From Pocillopora verrucosa (Eukaryota; Cnidaria; Anthozoa; Scleractinia; Pocilloporidae), in assembly GCF_036669915.1 (NCBI RefSeq), contig NC_089312.1, positions 3,479,801 through 3,543,800 on the forward strand: a stretch of DNA of 64,000 nt, in the 5' to 3' direction. The translations under genes were made by a program, and so were the position numbers. How positions within the stretch are numbered: position 1 is the stretch's first letter; each line of letters opens with the position of its first letter. Below, one piece after another: positions 45,161-54,500 of this stretch. The notes below the pieces were generated by a model. It worked only from the letters and a program-made list of their open reading frames with translations. It searched no databases and was not told the DNA's origin.

Positions 45161-45276
45161 GTTACCATGTAGAACACATTCAGATCAGTTATGATGCAAG
45201 ATTTGAGATCAATAACATCTTGGTAATTTTCTTTCAGGATAACTAGTTGACGTCTCATTGTTCTCTATAAGTGAAG

Positions 45277-46421
45277 ATGGTGTTACGAATAACCCTTCTG
45301 GCTGATGAGTTCAAGAAAACAACAAAAGGTGGTCTGTCTACCTTGAATAGACAGCTGGCTATACAACTTGCTAAAGTTCGATCTGTAAAGGTTTACATGT
45401 TAATGCCTAAAGCCACCGAGGAAGATAGAAGAGATGCTAAGAAGCACAAAATTGAAATTTTTGAAACTTTGGAGTGTGTTGGCCTTGAACCAGCTTACTG
45501 GTTAGGATATCCACCAGAAGACTTTGTTACTGACATTATAATTGGTCATGATGTAAAGCTGGGATGGCCTGGCTATGTGATCAGAAGATCATGCAGTGCA
45601 AAGTGGATACATGTTGTCCATACAAATGCTGAAGAGCTGGGATTGTACAAGAACTACAAAGGTGCAATTTCAAGAGGTCAAGAGAAGCAAAAGAGTCAAA
45701 TGAAACTGTGTGAAATGGCAGATTTGGTGGTAACAGTTGGCCCCAAGCTAAGAAAAAGTGTTTCTCCAGGCACTTGCCCTCAGGACAAGGTCTTTAATTT
45801 GACACCAGGTCCTTTTGAAGAATTTTCAACTGAGTGTAAGGAACTAGACGAGAAGGAACAATTTGAAATCTTACTCTTTGGAAGGGGAGATCCTGAAGAC
45901 ATTGAAGTTAAAGGATTAAAAGCTGCTTTTGATATATTTAATAAGTTAAAGCAGGAGGACAAGACATACAGTATGACTATTGTGGGAGCCCCTGAAGGAA
46001 GTCAGGACGACTTGATGGAAAAGTTGACAAGCAGTTCCGATGGTCATAAGCCATATTTAAGAGAGTATGTAGAAGACCGAGAAGAGTTGAAGAAGTTGTT
46101 CATGGATTTTGATCTTGTGTTAATGCCGTCAAAGACTGATGGATTTGGTTTAGCAGCACTAGAAGCCCTATCAGCTGGAGTAGCCATTCTTGTGTCAAGC
46201 AATTGTGGCTTGGCAGAAGTACTGCAGAAGATTCCCCTTGGCTCACAATGTGTAGTGGATTCAGAGGATGATTGGGTAAAGGCCATCAAGAAAGTGAGGC
46301 GGAAGAACGTAGCTACCCGTAATGAGGAAGCAAGATTGCTTCGTGACAAGTACAGTGAGATGTACCCGTGGACTTCCCAGTGTGTTGATCATGAACTGGT
46401 GAAACTGATGAAAAATATGTG
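45277..46421 (+). CDS. GT4-type glycosyltransferase, large exon
   Basis: The exon follows an acceptor TTTTCTTTCAG at 45238; translation starts at ATG 45277 (VLRITLLADEF). N-terminal Rossmann half: GGLSTLNRQLAIQLAK (G18-G19 loop) and WIHVVHTNAEELG. C-terminal half: FEILLFGRGDPEDIEVKGLK and MTIVGAPEG, then TDGFGLAALEALSAG (residues of about 287-301), where GT4 enzymes have E-x7-E; here D288 replaces the first Glu and E296 is kept. The frame runs to a TAA at 46438, but CCAAG|GTGAGC at 46422 is a strong donor in phase 1 and fits the phase-1 exons downstream, so I end the exon there. No signal or membrane segment. Donor sugar and acceptor unknown. Group-1 glycosyltransferase domains have been reported in cnidarian innate-immune receptors; no NACHT is visible here. 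Confidence 0.82.
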
Positions 46422-46504
46422 CCAAGGTGAGCATATGTAACTGTTTCTTTGGCCAATAGTTACTGGATTGAGTGACAAAGTATCAATTCCATTCCAAAAT
46501 TTTT

Positions 46505-46712
46505 TTAACTCTTGAACTCACATAATTGATAAAGACAGAATTTCTCCTTACAACATCCATACAATATCAAGCAAACAAGTGATGAGAATAAAGATAAATA
46601 ACAATTAGGGGATAAGTAGTTGATCCAATACCAAATTTTCTAAATTAAAATCTTAAGAATTGTATGGTAGACAGCAAGGAGAATTACTAATAAGTTGTTG
46701 GGAGTGAAAATG
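46505..46712. mobile_element. MITE, family M1, copy 1
   Basis: Shares CAGAATTTCTCCTTAC, CAAGTGATGAGAATAAAG and AAGGAGAATTACTAAT with the copy at 56506-56711. Ends are AACTCTTGAACTCA and GTTGGGAGTGAAAA, imperfect inverted repeats. No coding capacity. Confidence 0.7.
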
Positions 46713-46834
46713 AACCCAATAGTCCGTTGTCAGTAAATGTAAAATATGTTCCTTGGTGTCTTGTGAATGAAAGTGATCCTTGCAGTAATTTGCACTACTT
46801 AGGCAGTAGTGAAAATAAGGCCTGAAAAAAATTC

Positions 46835-46907
46835 AGGCCTGTACGGGATTTGAACCCATGACCTCTGCGATACCGGTGCAGGGCTCTACCAACTGAGCTA
46901 ACAAGCC
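46835..46907 (-). tRNA. tRNA-like body, anticodon GGT (Thr), repeat copy 1
   Basis: 73-nt cloverleaf on the minus strand: acceptor GGCTTGT / ACAGGCC, D arm GCTCAGTTGGTAGAGC, anticodon stem CTGC/GCAG, T arm ATGGGTTCAAATCCCGT. By position the anticodon is GGT, but residue 33 is C instead of the near-universal T and pair 31-39 is A-C. A T7 run follows 3' as a Pol III stop. It is part of a repeat, so it is probably not a working tRNA gene. Confidence 0.6.
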
Positions 46908-47082
46908 AACTGGGAGCTGATCATGAAGTTGGTTCTAAATAAACCGTGAAGTGATTGAATAAATGGTTAAGAATATATGGAAGTCATATATTTGAACTGC
47001 GGATAAAGATGTGAATGAAAGTGATCCTCGCAGTAATTTGCACTACTTAGGCAGTAGTGAAAATAAGGCCTGAAAAAAATTC

Positions 47083-47155
47083 AGGCCTGTACGGGATTTG
47101 AACCCATGACCTCTGCGATACCGGTGCAGCACTCTACCAACTGAGCTAACAAGCC
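47083..47155 (-). tRNA. tRNA-like body, anticodon GGT (Thr), repeat copy 2
   Basis: Same fold as the 46835 copy with two changes beside the D arm (GAGTGCTGC for GAGCCCTGC). A and B boxes (TAGCTCAGTTGG, GGGTTCAAATCCC) are intact in both. Confidence 0.6.
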
Positions 47156-47605
47156 AACTGGGAGCTGGTCATGAAGTTGGTTCTAAATAAACCCGTGAAG
47201 TGATTGAATAAATGGTTAAGAATATATGAAAGTCATATATTTGAACTGCGGATAAAGACGTGAATGAAAGTGATCCTCGCAGTAATTTGCACTACTTAGG
47301 CAGTAGTGAAAATAATTGGTGTCTTGTGTATGTCACATAGTCCTGTCACTCAGTACAATCAGAAGCTTGGCAATGTCTGCACTGTCCTATTTCAGCACTC
47401 CATGCGGTAACCAATTACAGTTGTAGGTCACCAGATGTAAATGAAGTTTGATGGTATTTGCTTTACATGACAATCATCAGCCATATGTTTCTCCAGCCTT
47501 TCCATTAATTGCTAATTTATGTGTGTTGAGCTCATGTCCTCCAATTCATTTGTTAAATCAGTGTGTGTGATGTTGTTACTTGAGTTGACAGTTGAGAATA
47601 GTCCA

Positions 47606-47815
47606 TTTTACAGTTGTGTGCTTGGTTGCCAAGCCTTTGTACAGGAATGAGGCTAAGGGTGACCTTGTTATGATACAAACCTTGCTGCTTTTCAAATGCA
47701 AATTACTTTGTTATCATGCAAACTACATACTGGTCTCTATCACAACAAGGTCACCTTCAGCCTCACTCCAAATCAAAGGCTTGGCAACTAAGTACACAAC
47801 TGTAAAATGGCCTAT
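47606..47815. mobile_element. Foldback MITE of about 205 bp
   Basis: CCATTTTACAGTTGTGTGCT at 47610 pairs with the complement ending near 47808; arms of about 68 bp include GGTTGCCAAGCCTTTG and GGTGACCTTGTT. No coding sequence. Confidence 0.8.
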
Positions 47816-47879
47816 TAAGTTCCCACTTTACAACAGATGTTCATGTTGAGATCTTATTATTGTGTTTATTTTGATTAAA

Positions 47880-48255
47880 TAAAGAATAATACATGGGTGC
47901 ACATAGATGAGGAATTTCTCTTAGAGTGTGTCACTTGATAGCTCTTGAGTGAGTGCAGCAAACAAGTGAGATGTCGAGTTGAACACAAGAAGAGCAATTT
48001 CATATCTGCAAGCAACTATGTATTATTTTGTTTATCATGTAAACACAACAGCTCCATTACTGACAAGAAAAGTTGACTTTATTAATGAATGAAAATGAAA
48101 GGATTGATACTTCAAATAAAAATGGTAAAGTGGGTTGCCACACTAAAGATGAAAACATGTGTTGAATCACTACAAAAACAAACAATGGGCATAATTTTCA
48201 ATGTACAAAATTCTAATACTGGTAGTTACTGACTTTGACAGAAGAACTGTGTTGT
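47880..48255. repeat. Segment shared with 62640-62920
   Basis: Matches 62640-62920: AATGAATGAAAATGAAAG, TGTGTTGAATC, GGGCATAATTTTCAAT(G/T)TACA. The 62.6-kb copy lies within the peptide-gene segment copy B; no ORF in either. Confidence 0.65.
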
Positions 48256-48365
48256 TTCACTACCTTTAATTGACACCATGCATGTTAGTTTCCATCTTAC
48301 AGTTAAATTACAAGAGTGATATTTTCACAGCCCTCTTTTAAAGAATAATTTTCACTTGAATTTAG

Positions 48366-48443
48366 GTACTCCAAAGGAGAGTAGTAAAACCCCGGTAAAG
48401 AGGAAAGCACCAGCAACTTTAATAAACTCAAATGGAAAAGAAG
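48366..48443 (+). CDS. Small basic exon K1 (78 nt, phase 1-1)
   Basis: Acceptor GAATTTAG, donor GAAG|GTGGGT. Using the phase-1 G of the upstream donor it encodes GTPKESSKTPVKRKAPATLI and NSNGKE. Length 78 is divisible by three. It would extend the glycosyltransferase with a basic KRK segment. Confidence 0.6.
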
Positions 48444-48757
48444 GTGGGTGTGACTGAGTCTTAGCCACTGACAATTAACAGTTGTATCTCCAATGTTATG
48501 TTTGTCCTTGAGTTTGAACTGCAAGCTGAAGACTTCCAAAAGGTCCAAAGTACTGTATATGTACCAGATAAAAATTTGAGAATCCTACACTAAGCAGATG
48601 TTTTTAGGGCCACCTTAGATTTGCAAAATAACCCCAAACTGTGTTAAGTTTCAATACCTGTAATTGACAACATGCATGTTGTCTCCATCTTACAGTAATG
48701 ACAGCAATGATATTTTTCACAGCTTCCTCTTTAAGAACACTTTTCACTTGAATCTAG

Positions 48758-48835
48758 GTACTCCAAAGGAGAGTCATGAAACCTCAGTAAAAAGGAAAGC
48801 ACCAGCAACTTTAGAAAACTCAAATGGGAAAGAAG
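48758..48835 (+). CDS. Small basic exon K2 (78 nt, phase 1-1)
   Basis: Duplicate of K1 392 bp downstream, with similar flanking intron. Encodes GTPKESHETSVKRKAPATLE and NSNGKE. Acceptor AATCTAG, donor GAAG|GTGGGT. Confidence 0.6.
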
Positions 48836-49158
48836 GTGGGTGTGACTGAGTTTTAGCCGATGACAATTAACAGTTGTATCTCCTTAATATCATGAAATGA
48901 CTTACTTGGATAATGAAGTCTGAAATAATGTTAATATGCGGCAAGGAAGACCTGTCTTCCAAGCTAGTATTTTAATTTAACATCATCTTATAATCTGAGT
49001 GTACTTAATTAAACTGTTAATTGATCACAATTAGATCAGTAATCATATTATTTTAGATATGCATACACTTGACAACATAAGACTACATTCCTAAGATTTA
49101 TACTCCAGTGATTGGGCTTTCTGTTCCTACTAATTCTGACCATTATGTCAAAACATAG

Positions 49159-49230
49159 GCACCACTCTAAAAACTGCTTCGAAAAAGAGAAAGTCAGGAG
49201 GCAAAGGCAAACCAGGCAATGAATTAGGAG
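49159..49230 (+). CDS. Array exon 1 (72 nt, phase 1-1)
   Basis: Encodes GTTLKTASKKRKSGGKGKPG then NELG, with a KKRK cluster. Acceptor ACATAG, donor GGAG|GTGAGT. Founder-like copy, with several differences from the others. Confidence 0.62.
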
Positions 49231-49372
49231 GTGAGTTGTTTGATCTCTTGTGTTATGATTGTGTTGCATCCCTTCACACAGGTATACATATACTTAACAA
49301 CATTCCCAAGTCCTATACTCCAGTGATTGAACTTTCTGTACATACCTGACTGACTAGTATGTTAAAATATAG

Positions 49373-49444
49373 GCACCACTCCAAAAACTACTTCAAAAAA
49401 GAGAAAGTCAGGAGACAAAAGCAAACCAGGCAATGAATTAGGAG
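49373..49444 (+). CDS. Array exon 2
   Basis: 72 nt, phase 1-1, encodes GTTPKTTSKKRKSGDKSKPG then NELG; splice sites as in exon 1. Confidence 0.6.
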
Positions 49445-49584
49445 GTGAGTTGTTTGATCTCTTGTGTTATGATTGTGTTGCATCCCTTCACACAGATATA
49501 CATATACTTAATAACATTCCTAAGTCCTATACTCCAGTGATTGAACTTTCTGTACATACCTCTGACTGGTATGTTAAAATATAG

Positions 49585-49656
49585 GCACCACTCCAAAAAC
49601 TACTTCAAAAAAGAGAAAGTCAGGAGACAAAAGCAAACCAGGCAATGAATTAGGAG
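49585..49656 (+). CDS. Array exon 3
   Basis: 72 nt, phase 1-1; identical protein to array exon 2, splice sites intact. Confidence 0.6.
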
Positions 49657-49796
49657 GTGAGTTGTTTGATCTCTTGTGTTATGATTGTGTTGCATCCCTT
49701 CACACAGATATACATATACTTAATAACATTCCTAAGTCCTATACTCCAGTGATTGAACTTTCTGTACATACCTCTGACTGGTATGTTAAAATATAG

Positions 49797-49868
49797 GCAC
49801 CACTCCAAAAACTACTTCAAAAAAGAGAAAGTCAGGAGACAAAAGCAAACCAGGCAATGAATTAGGAG
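49797..49868 (+). CDS. Array exon 4
   Basis: 72 nt, phase 1-1; identical protein to array exon 2, splice sites intact. Confidence 0.6.
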
Positions 49869-50008
49869 GTGAGTTGTTTGATCTCTTGTGTTATGATTGT
49901 GTTGCATCCCTTCACACAGATATACATATACTTAACAACATTCCCAAGTCCTATACTCCAGTGATTGAACTTTCTGTACATACCTCTGACTGGTATGTTA
50001 AAATATAG

Positions 50009-50080
50009 GTGCCACTCCAAAAACTACTTCAAAAAAGAGAAAGTCAGGAGACAAAAGCAAACCAGGCAATGAATTAGGAG
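50009..50080 (+). CDS. Array exon 5
   Basis: 72 nt, phase 1-1; begins GATPKTT (Thr to Ala at the second residue), otherwise as exon 2. Confidence 0.6.
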
Positions 50081-50220
50081 GTGAGTTGTTTGATCTCTTG
50101 TGTTATGATTGTGTTGCATCCCTTCACACAGATATACATTTACTTAACAACATTCCCAAGTCCTATACTCCAGTGATTGAACTTTCTGTACATACCTCTG
50201 ACTGGTATGTTAAAATATAG

Positions 50221-50292
50221 GTGCCACTCCAAAAACTACTTCAAAAAAGAGAAAGTCAGGAGACAAAAGCAAACCAAGCAATGAATCAGGAG
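50221..50292 (+). CDS. Array exon 6
   Basis: 72 nt, phase 1-1; GATPKTT start and PSNESG end, splice sites intact. Confidence 0.6.
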
Positions 50293-50432
50293 GTGAGTTG
50301 TTTGATCTCTTGTGTTATGATTGTGTTGCATCCCTTCACACAGATATACATATACTTAACAACATTCCCAAGTCCTATACTCCAGTGATTGAACTTTCTG
50401 TACATACCTCTGACTGGTATGTTAAAATATAG

Positions 50433-50504
50433 GTGCCACTCCAAAAACTACTTCAAAAAGGAGAAAGTCAGGAGACAAAAGCAAACCAAGCAATGAATCA
50501 GGAG
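50433..50504 (+). CDS. Array exon 7
   Basis: 72 nt, phase 1-1; as exon 6 but KKRK reads KRRK. The intron after it loses the repeat pattern at about 50560. Confidence 0.6.
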
Positions 50505-50751
50505 GTGAGTTGTTTGATCTCTTGTGTTATGATTGTGTTGCATCCCTCACACAGGAAATTAATAAATTAAAAAAGGTCAGAGTGGTGGAAATAAGTTGGA
50601 AATATTCTGTATGAAATATTAAGTTAAAAACAACAATTGTGACTTTTTCCTTATCAAAATGAACCCAATAGTTTGTTATGGGGTTTTATAAATAAATGTG
50701 CAGACTATTGTACACTTGAAGGTTAATGTAACCTTCCCTAACCATCTTAAG

Positions 50752-50829
50752 GAGTTACTGGGATAACTCCAATTTGGATTGAAGATGATTCACGGGAAAA
50801 TGATGAGGGAATGGTACAGGAAGTCCATG
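50752..50829 (+). CDS. Acidic exon after the array (78 nt, phase 1-1)
   Basis: Pyrimidine-rich acceptor CCTTCCCTAACCATCTTAAG, donor CCATG|GTGAGT. In the phase set by the upstream exons it encodes GVTGITPIWIEDDSRENDEG then MVQEVH, acidic in contrast to the array. Length again divisible by three. Confidence 0.5.
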
Positions 50830-50954
50830 GTGAGTATGGTTTGATATTAATTTTATTCATTGTCCTTTATGTACTTGTATATGCTCACAATCTTATGATA
50901 ACACACATGCACTCTCTGAAATCATTTCTTTGTTGTTATCTTCATTGAATCTAG

Positions 50955-51013
50955 CAGGTGACTATAAGAAAGTGCTAAAGGAAGAAGCATCTGAAACAAC
51001 TATTACTGCATGA
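50955..51013 (+). CDS. Probable terminal exon with NAGNAG acceptor
   Basis: TCTAGCAG offers two acceptors 3 nt apart (exon from 50955 or 50958). Both continue phase 1 into GDYKKVLKEEASETTITA and a TGA at 51011-51013, so a protein ending here fits. A donor AAAG|GTAAAT at about 51032 means an alternative non-terminal use is possible. Confidence 0.45.
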
Positions 51014-51283
51014 GCAAGAAACAAGGTCTAAAGGTAAATTATTTTTCAGCTCTTTTTTCTACCTTTTTTTTTAAATGAAATGTGACTGTATAGAATGTAT
51101 GTTAATAACAAGTGCAGTTATGATGACTTTCATAAGAAAAGTATCAAAAAATTGTGCAGTTGTTACAACCAGTGAAGATGGCAGACAGTGACAGCCCTCC
51201 TGAGTAATGTTCTGGCTATACAGACTTTTTATGGCAAATAAGGTGGTGAGAATCAAAAGCGAGGTATTTGTCTGTGTGGGTAC

Positions 51284-51453
51284 TGTAAACATATCAGGTC
51301 TGCGGTTATAGGTCTCGCGCATGCGTTATGCAGGGGCACATGGCAGGCTCGACGTTGTGTGGTTATCGTTCTTGTTTTGAGGAATTCTGGTTGTACCACT
51401 GTTTACAATAAAAGTAAGTTGACTGTAACTGAGGCCCACACAATAACATTACA
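51284..51453 (+). repeat. 5' LTR
   Basis: 170 bp, TGTAAACATA to AATAACATTACA, with an AATAAA signal (CAATAAAAG) near the 3' part. Confidence 0.95.
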
Positions 51454-51471
51454 TGGTGTCAGAAGTGGGAT
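51454..51471 (+). promoter_or_regulatory. Primer binding site, tRNA-Leu-like
   Basis: TGGTGTCAGAAGTGGGAT follows the 5' LTR directly. It complements the usual 3' end of tRNA-Leu at nearly all positions. Confidence 0.7.
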
Positions 51472-51564
51472 GCCGAAGTAAGTAAGCAAATTTGATGACA
51501 ATTTAACTCGCTACACTGGTGGAAGTGGAAGAGTGAACAACACGATTGATTGAACAAAGCAAAA

Positions 51565-54500
51565 ATGGCTACCGCCTCGTTTATCGACAAAGGTCCCTCC
51601 ATGGATTGGAGTACAGACGACAACCTATACAGCCGCTTTAAAATGTGGAAACAGAGATGTGAACTGCTATTCACTGGCCCGATGGTGAAAATAGATGAAG
51701 AAGTACAGTGCAAACACCTTCTGTACTGGTCTGGCGAACACGGAATGGAGCTATTCAACAGTTGGGACTTATCAGCAGATGACCAAAAGAAGCTAAAAAA
51801 CTACTGGGAGAGATTCGAAAACTACGTAAAGCCTCACTCGAACGAGCTGATCGCAGCGTGGGAGCTGCATAACCTCCGTCAAGGTACCTTATCACTTGAA
51901 GAATTCATTGCTAAACTAAGAATTCTTGTTAAAGAAGCTAACTACCCAGCAGAGCATCACAATCGATTTCTAAGAGACTTCCTGGTGCTTGGCATGAACT
52001 CCGACCGTGTTAGAAAGGATTGTTTTAAGAAAGGAAATACCCTGTCATTCAATGAAGCCAGAGAATTGGCAAAAACAGAGGAATCAGCTGATAAACAACT
52101 TCAGTTGATGAACACAGCCGTAGAAGTGCACCCTGTCACTTCTGAGAACAGAAGCCCAAATCAGAGAAACCACTCAAATGCAGCGGGTGGTACGAAGCAA
52201 ACCCAAAATGGCAATCGATGGGGCAAAACACCAACCTGCAGGAATTGTGGCTGGGGTCCTCATGCACGTGAACAGTGCCCAGCAAAGAATGCAACGTGTC
52301 ACTACTGTCAGAAGGTAGGACACCTAGCCAAGGTATGCCTGTCAAAGCTTAGAAAAAAGAATGTGCATGAAATTGAAGCTTCCAGAAGTAGCAATGCTTT
52401 ACCCAACTCAGAGTCCACCCAGCCAATAAGTGATTATGTGTTTTTGGGCCCAATTGAAGCAACACCTCTATCCATGAATGTCCATTCCATATCCTGTAGA
52501 GAAAAGGCTCTACTAGAGGTGTCCTTGTCGCTGGGGCCAGAAGGAAGACAAGTCAATACACTCTGTAAAATAGACTCAGGGGCAGAAACCAACATTTTAC
52601 CTAAGTCCCTTTACCAACAGCTGAATAATGGGAGGATGGGTTTAGCACAACCCACGATGAGACTATCCGCATATGGTGGAGTAGAGATTCCTAACCTTGG
52701 ATCTTGCCAAATATATGTAAAAGGCCCTAACAACCCCAGCCCTAAACCTATTCAAGCAGAAGTTGTTGATGTTGACGGCCCAGCCATAATTGGTAACATG
52801 TCAGCACAAAACCTGAACCTCCTAAAGCTCAACTGGCCAATAACCGCCAACCAGTATAGCGATGATCTGATCAGCCACAGAGGCACACCCAACCCTCAAG
52901 TAAACCACACCAGGCCCACGCATGATCTGCATACATTTAGGCTATTTGACATGGGAGGCAAGCAGCACCCATTCCCATTAACAAAGGACTATTTGTTAAA
53001 AGAATATGAAGATGTATTTACAGGAATTGGGTGCTTCCCAGGTGCACCATACCACATAGAAACCGACCCCAAAGTGCCCCCAGTACAACATGCACCAAGG
53101 CAGGTTCCAGTACAATTACAGCAAGCCTATATGGAAGAACTAGATCAATTGAAGAAATGGGGCATCCTTTCTGAGGTTCGCAACGAGTACACCCCATGGG
53201 TTAACTCGACTGTCGTAACAATAAAACCAAATGGATCGATTCGCTTGTGCCTAGACCCTCGGAACCTGAACAAAGCTGTTAAGCGCAATCCCTACTATGT
53301 GAGAACGATAGATGATGTGATACCGAAGGTGAGTGGCTCAACCCACTTCAGTATCTTAGATGCACGCAGTGGGTTTTGGCAAGTTAGCCTAGATGAGGAA
53401 AGCAGCAGACTATGCACTTTTAACACCCCCTGGGGAAAGTACAGATGGACCAGGCTTCCATTTGGTCTCACGTGTAGTGGAGATGTCTTTCAAGAGAAAA
53501 TGGACATGGTCTTCGGTAAGTTGGAAGGACTAAGCGGTATTGCGGATGACACATTCGTCTATGGTATAGGTGAGGCAGAACATGACCAGCGAATACTTAA
53601 TGTCCTCGACACAGCGAGGGAGAACAATGTGAGATTCAACCCAGACAAATTTCAGTTCAAGGTAAACGAAGCATCCTTCTTCGGTCTCACATGGTCTCCT
53701 GAAGGAATCAGACCTGACGAAAACAAAATCAAAGCAATCCGTAACATGCCACCTCCAAAGAACCTTGCAGAGTTACAATCTTTCATGGGCATGATCAACT
53801 ACCTGAATAGATTCTCACCCATCATAGCCCAGACTTCAGAACCTGTAAGACAGCTGATGAAAAAAGAAACGCTATTCATGTGGCAGGCAGAGCACCAAAA
53901 AGCATTTGAGAGTCTTAAACAAGTAATTACTGAGGCACCAGTCTTGGCGTACTATGATCCAGAAAAAGACAACCTGATCCAGTCGGATGCAAGCCTTCAA
54001 GGTATTGGATGTGTGCTGATCCAAGAAAGTAGACCAGTGTGCTATGCAAGTCGGTCACTAACCGAGACTGAGTCGCGTTACAGCAACATAGAGAGAGAGC
54101 TACTTGCCGCCTGTTGGTCATTAGAGAAGTTCAACCACTATGTCTTTGGCAAAAGTGTCATCATTGAAACAGACCATAAGCCGCTGGAAAGCATATGGAA
54201 GAAGACCATAATGAGTGCCTCACCGCGGCTGCAGAGGCTTTTGCTGAAAATGGCAAAATATGACGTAGAAATTAGATACATACAAGGAAAAACCAATGTG
54301 ATAGCGGATGCTCTCTCAAGGGTCAGTTACATGGAACCTCCCCTCAAAGAAGACGAAGTGCCTTTGCTTGAAGTCAACGCCATCACAAGCACTCTACCAG
54401 CAAGTCCCGCCAAACTGGAAGAAATACGACAGTGCACCGACCAAGACGTCGTACTCGCACACCTTAAAGATGTTGTGCACCATGGCTGGCCAGAATATCC

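Larger units (their letters stand above)
46753..47328. mobile_element. Tandem tRNA-derived SINE-like element with 13-bp target duplication
   Basis: Three copies of a head GAATGAAAGTGATCCT(C/T)GCA (46765, 47013, 47262; period 248-249 bp) alternate with two tRNA-like bodies. The whole is bounded by TTGGTGTCTTGTG at 46753-46765 and 47316-47328, a 13-bp direct repeat as left by LINE machinery. A hairpin AGGCCTGAA / TTCAGGCCT borders each tRNA body. Confidence 0.8.
49060..50560 (+). repeat. Seven-copy tandem array with an exon in each 212-bp unit
   Basis: Each unit has a 72-nt open exon between ATAG and GTGAGTTG and about 140 bp of intron. Exon starts are 49159, 49373, 49585, 49797, 50009, 50221 and 50433: first step 214, then 212 five times. 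Copy 1 is most diverged; copies 2-7 are nearly identical, so the array expanded recently. Confidence 0.92.

Noticed and set aside
46835..47155. Two functional tRNA-Thr genes
   Set aside because: Both lie in a tandem repeat with a target duplication, position 33 is C, and pair 31-39 is mismatched; a SINE-type origin fits better.
49060..50560. Regular 212-bp array as a CRISPR or satellite
   Set aside because: Repeat units are long and nearly identical throughout with no unique spacers, and each holds an exon with splice sites; the context is eukaryotic.
45277..51013. Glycosyltransferase as part of an NLR with NACHT
   Set aside because: No Walker A or B motif is found in any frame up to the Ty3 element; the link remains only a known precedent.
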